Of a stretch of DNA of 64,000 nucleotides, positions 51,665-62,000 are shown piece after piece (position 1 is the first letter of the stretch; every line of letters starts with the position of its first letter). The position numbers and the translations under genes are program-made. The notes under the pieces were generated by a model. The model did no database searches. It was not told the DNA's origin and saw only the letters and a list, made by a program, of their open reading frames with translations. The stretch is from Opitutia bacterium (GTDB lineage: Bacteria; Verrucomicrobiota; Verrucomicrobiia; Opitutales; Opitutaceae): the NCBI GenBank assembly GCA_947472765.1, contig CANJCM010000004.1, positions 1 to 64,000 of the forward strand, in the 5' to 3' direction.

Positions 51665-51669
51665 GCCCG

Positions 51670-53142
51670 ATGCGACGTTGTCTTGCCTGGTGTCTCGCCC
51701 TCCTGCTCGCGACCGCGTGGGCGGCGGAGCCCGCGCCGAAGCCAGTCATCACCGCGGTGGAAATCAACTCGCCCGCTCCCGCCCGGAGCATCGGCGCCGC
51801 CCTCACCACGGGCAACGACGGCACGGTCTGGCTTTCCTGGGTGGAGCCCGGACGCAACGGTCTCAACACGCTGCGTTGCTCGACGTTTGATTCCTCGACC
51901 CGCAAATGGCGCCCGGCGCGGACCATTGCCACGGGCACCGATGTCGCGGCCAACGCGATGGATTTTCCGCAGCTCGCCCTCGACGCGCACGGCGGCGCCG
52001 TCGCGATTTGGAGCGATGGTCGCGGCGGCGCGCTGTACAGCGAATCACCCGACGGCGTGCAATGGAACGACCGCCTGCCGTGGACGGGCGAGAGCGCCCA
52101 AGTTGAAATGTGCTCGCTGGCCCCGCTGGCCGACGGCCGGGTGCTCGCCGTCTGGCTCGACGGCCGCGAGGTCGCCAAGGGCGGCGCAACCCGCCTTTAC
52201 GCCCGCATCGTCGGAGCCACCGGGCCTGATGTGCTCGTCGACACCTCGGTGTGCGACTGCTGTCCGCCGGCGCTGACCGCGTTTCCCGACGGTTCCGCAC
52301 TCGTCGCCTATCGCGGACGCACCGCCGGGGAAATCCGCGACATCCGGGTCGCGCGTTTCGGCGGCCGGAGCTGGGATGAACCACAGCCGCTGTCGCGCGA
52401 CGACTGGACGATCAAAGGTTGCCCGGTCAACGGCCCCCGGCTCACGAGCGACGGTGGCCGGGTCGCAGTGACCTGGTTCACGGGCGCCGATCAAGATCCG
52501 CGAGTGCTCGCGTCGTATTCGAGCGAGGCGGGCCAGCGTTTTCTCGCGCCGCTGCGAATGGACGATGACAAGCCGGCGGGCCAGCCCGACACGCAACTGC
52601 TCCGCGACGGCACCATGCTGGTCAGTTGGGTCGGAGCGAATGGCGACTTCTGGCTGCGCCGGATTAGTCCAAGTTTTTCGGCCGGGGCCGCAGTGCAGAT
52701 CGGCTCCGGTGCCGGACGGCTCCAGGGCAGCCCGCGCCTCGCGGTGGCGCGGCAGTACACGGGTGGCAACAGCGCGGCGCTGCTCATCGCGGCCTACACG
52801 CCGGCGGACGCGAACATCGGCGTGCGCACCGTGCTCATCACCGTACCAGAAGGGGATTTCCTGGTGGCCGAGAACGACTGCGGCTGCGCACCCACACCGG
52901 AACAACTGCTGGGCTTCGGCCTTCGCGGCACGATTACCGATTCATTGCCCAGCCCCGGCACCCTGCGCGTCCGGCATCAGGAACTGCCCGGCGTGCTGGC
53001 GGCCGGCACGCGTGAGTTCAAGGTCGCCCCGGAAGTCCTCGCCGCGGCCCAACCCGGCCGGCAGTTTCTCGGCCGCGTGCAGCGTCGCGACGGCGAATGG
53101 TGGCTCTTCGATCTCCGGCTGCTCGCCATTCCCAGTCCGTAA
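51670..53142 (+). CDS. Exported beta-propeller with CxCC and CusF-like end, copy 3
   Basis: 490 aa from ATG 51670; the frame is open upstream into modB but that part is not homologous. Signal peptide, BNR-like blades, then C195, C197, C198 (VCDCCPP) and C251 (GCPVNGP), the same four cysteines as in the two other copies. After the propeller come C404-G-C406 and a small domain (about 413-486: LRGTITDSLPSPGTLRVRHQELPGV, then VQRRDGEWWLFDL) that resembles the CusF/copper-binding fold, although the usual methionines are replaced. It sits five bases after modB and about 500 bases before a second TonB receptor. Confidence 0.78.
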   Translation: MRRCLAWCLALLLATAWAAEPAPKPVITAVEINSPAPARSIGAALTTGNDGTVWLSWVEPGRNGLNTLRCSTFDSSTRKWRPARTIATGTDVAANAMDFPQLALDAHGGAVAIWSDGRGGALYSESPDGVQWNDRLPWTGESAQVEMCSLAPLADGRVLAVWLDGREVAKGGATRLYARIVGATGPDVLVDTSVCDCCPPALTAFPDGSALVAYRGRTAGEIRDIRVARFGGRSWDEPQPLSRDDWTIKGCPVNGPRLTSDGGRVAVTWFTGADQDPRVLASYSSEAGQRFLAPLRMDDDKPAGQPDTQLLRDGTMLVSWVGANGDFWLRRISPSFSAGAAVQIGSGAGRLQGSPRLAVARQYTGGNSAALLIAAYTPADANIGVRTVLITVPEGDFLVAENDCGCAPTPEQLLGFGLRGTITDSLPSPGTLRVRHQELPGVLAAGTREFKVAPEVLAAAQPGRQFLGRVQRRDGEWWLFDLRLLAIPSP

Positions 53143-53217
53143 CGGAATTCGCCGGGATCTTACCCCCGCGCCCGTGCCTTCCGCACGACGCTTGACCGGC
53201 CCCGGTCGGTTCACACG

Positions 53218-53553
53218 ATGCGCGCGGTGAAGATGGCGGCGCTCTCCGAACTGGCGAACCGACTCCGGCGCACCTGCGCCGTGGCGGGTGCTCTGCTCGT
53301 GCTGGTGCTCGCCATCCTGTCGGTCAGCCCAGAGCTGCACCACGCACTGCATGACAGCAGCGGCCTCACCGCCGGCGAAGGTTGCGCGGTGGATTGGTTC
53401 GCGCAGGGCGTCGATCTGACGGTCGCGGCAAAGGCCTGCCTGCCCCCCGTGGCTGCGTGGCACGCTCCCGTGCCGCGGCAAGCCGCCGAATTGCGGATCA
53501 CGCCGCCGCGTTACCTGCGGCTGCCGGAGCGCGGTCCACCGATCGAGGTTTGA
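53218..53553 (+). CDS. Small exported protein before the TonB receptor
   Basis: 111 aa with a possible signal peptide (TCAVAGALLVLVLAILSVS) and His and Cys residues (ELHHALHDSS, GCAVDWFAQGVD). It resembles the DUF2946-type small proteins (HHxxH followed later by CAVxxFAQG) that lie next to copper- or zinc-related TonB receptors. It is followed 125 bases later by the receptor. The analogous position in the other module is taken by the CxxC protein at 47770. Role unproven. Confidence 0.6.
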   Translation: MRAVKMAALSELANRLRRTCAVAGALLVLVLAILSVSPELHHALHDSSGLTAGEGCAVDWFAQGVDLTVAAKACLPPVAAWHAPVPRQAAELRITPPRYLRLPERGPPIEV

Positions 53554-53678
53554 AGCAAGTGATCGCGGTGCGCCGGAGTCACCTCCGCGCGGACCGCTTT
53601 TGTTTCAGCCGGTGAGCGGACGACGGATGTCGTCCCGCGCCTATCGCCGGATTCCTCCCGTCGGTTCCTGCCTCTGTC

Positions 53679-55823
53679 ATGTCCTATTTCTCTCGTGCCC
53701 TGCTCGGCGCGTTTTGCGCCAATCTCCTGTCCCCGGCCCCCGGCCACGCTCAAAGCGCCCCGGCCGCGCCTGCGATTACCTCCGCACCTCCATCATCCCA
53801 CGCGGTCGTCCTCGATGCCTACGTAGCCTCGGCTTCGCCGTTCGGCCGCAACCAGGTCGAGGTCGCCCAGTCCACCACAGTCCTCAGCGAACGCTCCCTC
53901 CTGCTCAAACAGCAGCCGACGCTCGGGGAAACGCTCGCCGGCGAACCCGGCATGAGTGCCACATCCTTTGGCCCGGGAGCGAGCCGGCCGATCATTCGCG
54001 GCTTGGGCGGTGATCGGATTCGGCTGCTCGAAAACAGCGTCGGCACACTCGACGCGTCCGTCACGAGCCCGGACCACGCCGTCAGCGTGGAGCCGTTCCT
54101 GATTGAGCGCATCGAGGTGGTGCGAGGGCCCGCCTCGCTGCTGTTCGGCAGCACCGCCGTCGGCGGACTCGTCAACGTCATCACCCACCGAATCGAGACG
54201 GAATTGCCGGACCAACGCGTGCGCGGCGGCGCCGAAGTACGCTACGGCAGTGGCGCGGATGAATTCGCCCGCGGCGGCGTGCTCGACCTCTCACTGCTGC
54301 CCGCGGGCGAACCGGCGCTCGTGATGCACCTCGACGCGTTCCAGCGCACCACCGGCGATCTCCGGATCCCGGGCTTCGCGCAGAGCGCCCCGGCCCGCGC
54401 CGAAGTGGCTGACGCCGCCCGACTCGCCGGCGAACCCGAACCCGTGCCACCGCGGGATCGCCTGCCGAACTCGGCGCTCGAATCCTTTGGTGGAGCCGCC
54501 GGACTCTCGCTCGTCGGCAAGACGTATCATCTGGGCGCGAGCTATTCGGGCTTCGATTCGCTCTACGGGGTGCCGGCGGCCGACCCCGCCGAGGCCGGCG
54601 TGCACATCGATCTCCGGCAGCGCCGGGTCGCGATCGACGGCGAGTGGAAGCGCGACGGGGAATGGCTCAATGCCATCCGGTTGAAGTTCGGCCACGCCAA
54701 CTACCGCCATCAGGAACTCGAGCCCGATGGCGCCATCGGAACGGTTTTCACGAATCGCGGCTACGACGCCCGGTTCGAACTGTTGCACGCTGGCCCGAAG
54801 AATTGGAATGGCGCGCTGGGCGTGCAATCCACGCACAACCGGCTGGCGGCCTTGGGCGACGAGGCTTTCCTGCCGCCCTCGCGCACCGCCGGCACCGCCC
54901 TCTTCGCCTTCGAGGAAGTCGCCCACGGCCCGCTAACCTGGCAGTTCGGCGCCCGGATCGACCACACCGATCTCGAGGCGGACGGCCATCCGACGCGGAA
55001 GGAGAACGATCTCAGCGGTTCGCTCGGAGCCGTCTGGAAACTCGACGAATCGTATTCGCTCGCGTGGTCCGTCGCCCGCACGGCCCGCCCGCCGAACACG
55101 CAGGAGTTGTTCGCCGATGGCCCGCACGCGGGAACCCAGGCGTTCGAAATCGGCGACGCCAATCTCGCGGCGGAGCGGTCGGTCGGACTCGAGTTGAGCC
55201 TGCGGCGGCAGACCGGACTCGTGACGGGGTCGGTGACGCTCTTCTCGAATCGTTTTTCGGGCTATATCAACGAGGACGCGGACGGCACCACCGCTTTCGA
55301 TACCCCGGCCGGCTGGGGCCTGCTCACGCCCGCCCAAGCCAGCGCGGCCGGACTCGCGGATGGCCTGCCAGTGTACCGCTACCGCCAGCAGGACGCCGAA
55401 TTCTGGGGCGCCGAGATTGAAACCCTCTGGCACCTCCACGCTGACGCCGGCGCCGAGTGGGATCTCAAGCTGGCCGCCGACTTCACCCGTGCGCGCGATG
55501 ACCGTGGAAACTTGCCCCGGATTCCTGCCGCCCGCGCCATCGCCGGTCTAAGTTGGGCGAAAGGTCCGTGGAACGCCGGCGTCGAGTCGCAATTCGTCTT
55601 TGATCAAAACCGCGTGGGGCCGAAGGAGCGCCCGACGCCCGGCTACGCCCTGGTCAGCGCTGACCTGGCGTGGACTCACCTCGCCGGTCGCTACACGTAC
55701 GAAGTCTTTGCGCATGGCACCAATCTGGCGAATGAGGAAATCCGCCCGCATCCCTCGTTTCTCAAGGAATTCGCGCCGCTCGGCGGACGTGCCATTACCG
55801 CCGGAATCCGTCTCCGGTTCTGA
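53679..55823 (+). CDS. TonB-dependent receptor, ZnuD-like candidate 2
   Basis: 714 aa, signal peptide, plug with QPTLGETLAGEPGMSATSFGPGASRPIIRGLGGDRIRLLEN and VVRGPASLLFGSTAVGGLVN, then a barrel. Late segments RPPNTQELFADGPHAGTQAFEIGD and LANEEIRPHPSFLKEFAPLGG are typical of ZnuD-like zinc receptors, ending in IRLRF. It would import zinc or another metal complex. It is the last gene of a unit containing modB, the CxCC propeller and a small exported protein. No Fur/Zur box was recognised upstream. Confidence 0.87.
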   Translation: MSYFSRALLGAFCANLLSPAPGHAQSAPAAPAITSAPPSSHAVVLDAYVASASPFGRNQVEVAQSTTVLSERSLLLKQQPTLGETLAGEPGMSATSFGPGASRPIIRGLGGDRIRLLENSVGTLDASVTSPDHAVSVEPFLIERIEVVRGPASLLFGSTAVGGLVNVITHRIETELPDQRVRGGAEVRYGSGADEFARGGVLDLSLLPAGEPALVMHLDAFQRTTGDLRIPGFAQSAPARAEVADAARLAGEPEPVPPRDRLPNSALESFGGAAGLSLVGKTYHLGASYSGFDSLYGVPAADPAEAGVHIDLRQRRVAIDGEWKRDGEWLNAIRLKFGHANYRHQELEPDGAIGTVFTNRGYDARFELLHAGPKNWNGALGVQSTHNRLAALGDEAFLPPSRTAGTALFAFEEVAHGPLTWQFGARIDHTDLEADGHPTRKENDLSGSLGAVWKLDESYSLAWSVARTARPPNTQELFADGPHAGTQAFEIGDANLAAERSVGLELSLRRQTGLVTGSVTLFSNRFSGYINEDADGTTAFDTPAGWGLLTPAQASAAGLADGLPVYRYRQQDAEFWGAEIETLWHLHADAGAEWDLKLAADFTRARDDRGNLPRIPAARAIAGLSWAKGPWNAGVESQFVFDQNRVGPKERPTPGYALVSADLAWTHLAGRYTYEVFAHGTNLANEEIRPHPSFLKEFAPLGGRAITAGIRLRF

Positions 55824-56031
55824 ATCGGCGCCACGGCGCACAAGTGAGTGCGTTCGGACGGAGTCAATCCCGCCGGAACGGGCGTGCCCTCACCGGCACC
55901 CGGAAGGCGGGTAAACTCGGAATTTCTGCGAAGACATTTCTTATAAATTACGTATAAACAGCTATTAAAAACTACTAGGATTCTAGGTATTTATCCCTAA
56001 TCTACGATTGATCCGCGGCGCCGGGCAGATC
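55824..56031. promoter_or_regulatory. AT-rich leader before the giant repeat protein
   Basis: 208 bases. The centre (about 55936-56010) is strikingly AT-rich in a GC-rich region (TTATAAATTACGTATAAACAGC, then ATTAAAAACTACTAGGATTC) and probably holds the promoter. No clear -35/-10 pair was identified. A family C-like hairpin (CGGGCGTGCCCTCACCGGCACCCGG) is at about 55878-55905. Confidence 0.5.
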
Positions 56032-59000
56032 ATGATGAGACGTTGCCCGATCGCAGTCATGAACTCACCCCTTAACGTTCTTTTGGGTCGGACCGGTTTT
56101 ACCGGCGCCAAGCGGACCGATCGGAGCGGGTGGGTGTGCAGGGTTTGGATACCTCTGGCGGTCGCGATGGCCGCGTGGGCTCTGCCGGCCAAAGCGCAGA
56201 TTTTGGTCTGGTCAGGTGGCAATGGCGGCAACGCGAACAACTGGGGTCGCGCGCAGAACTGGACGCCCAACGGCCCGCCTTCGGGCACCGAAACCGCCCA
56301 GTTCGACGATACCGCAGACGTCAGCAATCTCGCGCCCAGCATCGCTGCGGTTTCCCGCAGCGTCGGCGACATCACGTTCTCCAGCGGGACCACGAATGCC
56401 TACAATATCAGCGGCTCGGCGACGCTCACGGTCAACAACAGCGCCGGCATCACGAACGCGAGCGCCACAAGCCAGACTTTCAGCGTATCGACGCTCGCCC
56501 TCGGTGGCAGTCAGACTTGGAGTCCGACGAGCACCGGCAACCTGACTTTCTCCAGCGCCGTTTCACTGGGCGCGAACACGCTTACTTTGGATGGCTCCAA
56601 CACCGGCACGGGCAGCATCTCAGGCGTGGTGAGCGGCACGGGCAGCCTCCTGAAGAGTGGCTCCACCACCTGGACCCTTTCGGGCACGAACACCTACACG
56701 GGAGTCACGACGCTCAACGCCGGCACGCTGTCGGTCGCGACGATCGGGAACGGCGGCGTGGCCGGCAATCTCGGCCAGGCCACCAACGCGGCCGCCAATC
56801 TCGTGCTGGGTGGCGGCACACTGCTCTACACGGGGGCAACGGCGAGCACGGATCGCGCGTTCACGCTGACAAACGCCACCACCAGCACGATCAGCGTGCA
56901 GACCGGCGGGACCAATCTCACCATTTCCGGCGCGGGCGCAGCGACGTCCGGAGGCCTGACGAAAGCCGGAGCCGGAACCCTGACCCTGAGCGGCGCCAAC
57001 GCCTTCACCGGTCTCACCACGGTGTCCGCCGGCACCCTCGCCTACGGCGCCAGCAATGCGCTCAGCACCGGTGATGTGACTGTCGACGGCGCGACTTCCG
57101 TCCTGGCCATGGGCACCTTCAGCGACTCGGTCGGCACCGTCACCCTCTCGAACAGTGGCAGCATCACCGGCAGCACCGGCGTGCTCACCAGCACGGGCAC
57201 GTTTGAACTGCAGAGCGGCACCGTCAGCGCCATCCTCGGTGGCAGCGGCATTGCGCTCAACAAGACGACCAGCGGCACCGTCACGCTCTCCGGCGTCAAC
57301 ACCTTCACCGGTCTCACCACCGTCTCGGCGGGCACCCTGGCCTACGGCGCGAGCAATGTCCTAAGCACCGGTGCCGTCACCGTCGATGGCGGGACCGCGA
57401 TCCTCGATCTAGGCGCCAGCCGCACCGACACCGTCGGCACGGTGACCGTCGCGAATGGCGGCAGCATCACCGGCACGGGTACGTCCGCGCTGACGAGCAC
57501 CGGCACGTTCGAAATGCAGAACGGTTCCGTCACCGCAATCCTCGCCGGCGCCGGCATCGCCCTCAACAAGACCACCAGCGGCACGGTCACACTCTCCGGC
57601 GCCAACACCTTTACGGGTCTCACGACCGTCTCCGCCGGCACGCTCGCCTATGGCGCCAGCAATGTCCTCAGCACCGGTGCCGTCACCGTCGATGGCGCCA
57701 CGGCGATTCTCGATCTCGGCGCCAGCCGCACCGACTCGGTCGGCATCGTCACCGTCGCCAATGGCGGCAGCATCACGGGTACCGGTACGTCGGCGTTGAC
57801 CAGCACCGGCGGCTTCGCCGTGCAGAGCGGCTCCGCGAGCGCCATCCTTTCCGGTGCCGTCGCCCTCACGAAGTCCACCGCCGGCACTTTCACGCTGTCC
57901 GGCGTAAACACCTACACCGGCGGCACGACCCTCTCAGCGGGCACCCTGCAACTCAGCGGCAGCGGCACGCTCGGCGGCACTTCGGGAGTGCTGACGCTCA
58001 GTGGTGGCACGCTCGATCTCAACGGCGTCAATACCAGCGTCGGCAACTTCACCGGTGCCAGCGGCACCGTGCTGAACAACGGCGGCGCCGCCACCCTCAC
58101 GATCGGCACGGGCAACGGGACCGGTGGAAATTTCCAGGGAGTCCTCGCCGACGGGTCGGGCGCCCTGGCGCTGACCAAGATCGGCACCGGGACCATCACG
58201 ATTTCGGGCGCCAACACGTACACCGGCGGCACGATCGTCAACGCCGGCACGCTCACCCTCGGCGCCAGCAATTCCCTCAGCAGCGGGACTGTCACGGTCG
58301 ACGGCGCCACCGCCATTCTCGCCCTGGGCGCCAACTCCGACACCGTCGGCACGGTCACCCTCGCGAACGGCGGCACGATCTCGGGCACCGGAGCGCTTTC
58401 GACGACCGGCACGTTCGAACTGCAAAGCGGCACGGTGAGCGGCGTCCTCGGCGGTTCGGGCAACCTCAACAAGACCACGGCCGGCACGGTCACGCTGACC
58501 GGCACCAACACGTTCACCGGGAGCACGAACGTCAACGGCGGCACGCTTTCCATCAATTCCGACGCCCGGCTCGGCACCGCGCCCGGATCGCCGACGACCG
58601 ACTCGCTCACGTTCAATGGCGGCACGCTCAGCGTCACCGCCACCACGACCCTCAACGCCAACCGCGGGATCACGCTCAACGCCGGTGGCGGCACGATCAG
58701 CCCGACGACCGGGACGACGTCCTACGCCGGAATCATCGCCGGTTCCGGTAATCTGACGAAGACCGGCGCCGGCGCCCTCACGCTCAGCGGAGCGAACACC
58801 TACACCGGTCAGACATTCGTGGCCGGCACGGGCGCGCTCTCGATCAACACGATCGCCAACGTCGGGGGCGGCGCCTCCGCGCTCGGTGCGCCCGTGACCA
58901 TCGCGAATGGCACCATTGCCCTGGGCAGTGGTGCGACGGCTGGCCTGCTCACCTACACGGGAGCCGCCACCTCGACCGATCGCGTCGTCGACCTCGCGGG

Positions 59001-62000
59001 TACGACGGGCGGCGCGACGATTAGCGCCAACGGCAGCGGCGCGCTCACGTTCGCCAGCAATTTCACCGCCACGGGCAATGGCGACAAAACCCTGACGCTT
59101 GGCGGCACCAACACCGGCGCGAACACGATCTCCGGGATCCTTCCCGACAGCGCCGGCGGCACCACTTCGCTCCTCAAGACCGGTGCGGGCCTCTGGGTCC
59201 TTTCCGGCGCCAACACCTACTCCGGCACGACGCAAATCCAGGGCGGCACGCTCAGCATCAATTCCATCGGCAACGTCAGCGGTGGCGCCACTGCGCTCGG
59301 CGCGCCGACAACGATCGGGAACGGCACGATCAAGTTCGGGCTGACGACGACTGGCGCCTCGCTCACCTACACCGGCAGCGGCGCCTCGACCGATCGCGTC
59401 ATCGATCTCGCGGGCACGACGGGCGGCGCGACGATCAACGCCAACCAGACCAACGGCGCCGGTGCGCTGGTGTTCACGAGCAATCTCACCGCCACGGGAT
59501 CCGGCGCGAAGACCCTCGCGCTCGCTGGCACCAACACCGACCTCAACACGATCAGCGGCACGATTGGTAACAGCGCCGGTGGCAACACCGCTGTGAGCAA
59601 GTCCGGGGCCGGCACGTGGCTGCTCTCGGGCACCAACAGCTACTCCGGCAACACCACTCTCACGGTCGGCACGCTCGTCGCCGGAAACGACTCCGCCTTC
59701 GGCAACGGCACGCTCAGCTTTGGCGGCGGCACGCTCCAGGGCGACGGCACGCCGCGGACGCTCACCAACGCCTTGGCCATCACCGCGAACAGCACCATTG
59801 CGGGTAGCTCGAATCTCACGCTGAGCGGCAACTTCAATCTCGGCACCACGACCCGCACCCTGACCGTCACGAACACCGGCAGCACCGTCCTCAGCGGCAT
59901 CCTCAGCAACACGGCCGGACTGACCAAGGCTGGCGCCGGCAGCCTGACCCTTTCCGGCGACAACACCTACACCGGTACCACGACCCTCAGCGCCGGCACG
60001 CTCCGCGCCTCCGGCTTCGCCACCGCGCTCGGCGGCGGCAACCTCGCCCTCAACAGCGGGATCCTCGAACTCGCCAACGACACCGGGCTGACTTTCGGCC
60101 GCAACACGACGATCGGCGGCAATACCACCATCAAGGTCGACACGGTGACGGCGCAAAACGGCGTCACTCACACCCTCGGCACGCTCACGACGGGCGCGTT
60201 CACGTTGTCCGTCGCCGCCGGCGCAAACGTCAACGCCAACACCGCCTACGGTCTCACGTTCGGCTCCACGGTCCTGAGTGGCAATCCGGCGATGACTGTG
60301 AACGTCGCGAACAACGGCAGCGGGCTCGGAACCGTTACCCTCGGCTCACTCTCCAACGCCGCCGCCCGCGGCCTCACGAAGACAGGAGACGGTCTGCTCC
60401 TCCTTAGTGCCGCCTCCGGGACGATCACTTCGACGTCCGCGTTCACCGTCAACAACGGCACGCTGCGACTCGGCGCGGCCGGCGCCCTCGGTGCTTCTGC
60501 CCTCGCCAACGTCACCGTCAATGCCACCACCGCCGGCACCACCGCCCTTTTCGATCTGGCCGGCAACAACCAGTCCATCCTGTCGCTTACCTTCGGCGGC
60601 ACGGGCGCCACTGCCACCTCGACCAACTCGGTCACCACCGGCGCCGGCACGCTGACGCTCGGCGGCAACGTGACCTACACGTCGACCAACAACCCGCTCG
60701 GCGCCACCCTCACTGGCAACCTGAATCTCGGCGCCGCCACGCGCACGTTCACGATCAACGACTCGAACAACGCTGCGGTCGACCTGGCCGTCAGCGCGGA
60801 CATCTCGGCCTCTGCCGCCGGACTGACAAAGCTCGGCTCCGGCACGCTCGAACTCTCCGGCGCGAATGCCTACACCGGCACAACGACGGTGAGCCTCGGC
60901 ACGTTGCGGGCGACGACCTCCGCCTCGGCTCTCGGCGCCGGGGCGCTCACCCTCAATGCCGGGACCCTCCAACTGGTGGACGACACCGGTCTGGCCTTTG
61001 GCCGCAACACCACCGTTGCCGCCTCGAGCACGATCCAATCCGACCGTCTCACCGTCGGCAGCAACGTCAGCAACACACTCGGGACGCTCTCGATTGGCAC
61101 CTTCACGCTCACGGCCAACGCCGGCGGCAATGTGTCGGGCACCGCCACCACCACGTTCGGCGCCACCACGCTGACGGGCAACGCGAGCTTCACCGTCGGC
61201 GCGAATTCCAACCTCGTTCTCGGTGCCCTCACCGACGGCGGCGTCGCCCGCACGCTCACCAAGTCGGGGCTCGGCACGCTGACGCTCGGCAGCGCGGCGG
61301 CGAGTTGGGCGACGGCGAATGACGCCCTCGTGATTGCCACCGGCACGGTTCGCCTCGGCGCGAGCGACGCCTTCGGCACCGGTACCAACACGAACGTCAC
61401 CGTCCGCTCCACCACCGCGGGTGCCACCTCGTTGCTCGATCTCAACGGCAGCAACCAAAGCATCGGCACGCTGACATTTGGCGGCACTGGATCCACCGCC
61501 ACCTCGACGAACAGTGTCTCGACCGGCAGTGGCACGCTGACCCTCGGCGGCAACGTCACTTACTCCGCCACGAGCAACCCGCTCGGCTCCACCCTCTCGG
61601 GCAACCTCAACCTCGGCAGCGCGAACCGGACCTTCACGATCGCGGACTCGACCAACGCGCCCATCGACCTCGACCTCACGGCGAACATCTCCGGCACCGG
61701 CGGCCTGATCAAGGCCGGCGCCGGCACCCTGGCGGTCTCCGGCAACAACACGTTAACCGGCACCACGTCCGTCACCGCGGGCACGCTCCGCGCCACCGCC
61801 AATGCCGCCGCCCTCGGCGCCGGCAACCTCACGCTCGGCGGCGGCACGCTGCAGCTCGCCGACGACACCGGTCTCGCCTTCAACCGCAACACGACCCTCA
61901 CCGCGAATACCACGCTCCAGGCCGATCGGCTCACCGCCGGCAGCAACGTTTCGTACACCTTCGGCACCCTCTCACTCGGCGCCTTCACCCTGACCGCGAA

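Noticed and set aside
50845-51669. 5' extension of the third propeller's frame through modB
   Set aside because: This part overlaps the complete ModB permease in another frame and is Arg-rich; a signal peptide begins at ATG 51670.
57934-60171. Long minus-strand frame (745 codons) inside the repeat protein gene
   Set aside because: It lies opposite the open PATR frame and is made of Arg/Gly/Ala-rich repeats produced by the codon pattern of the sense repeats.
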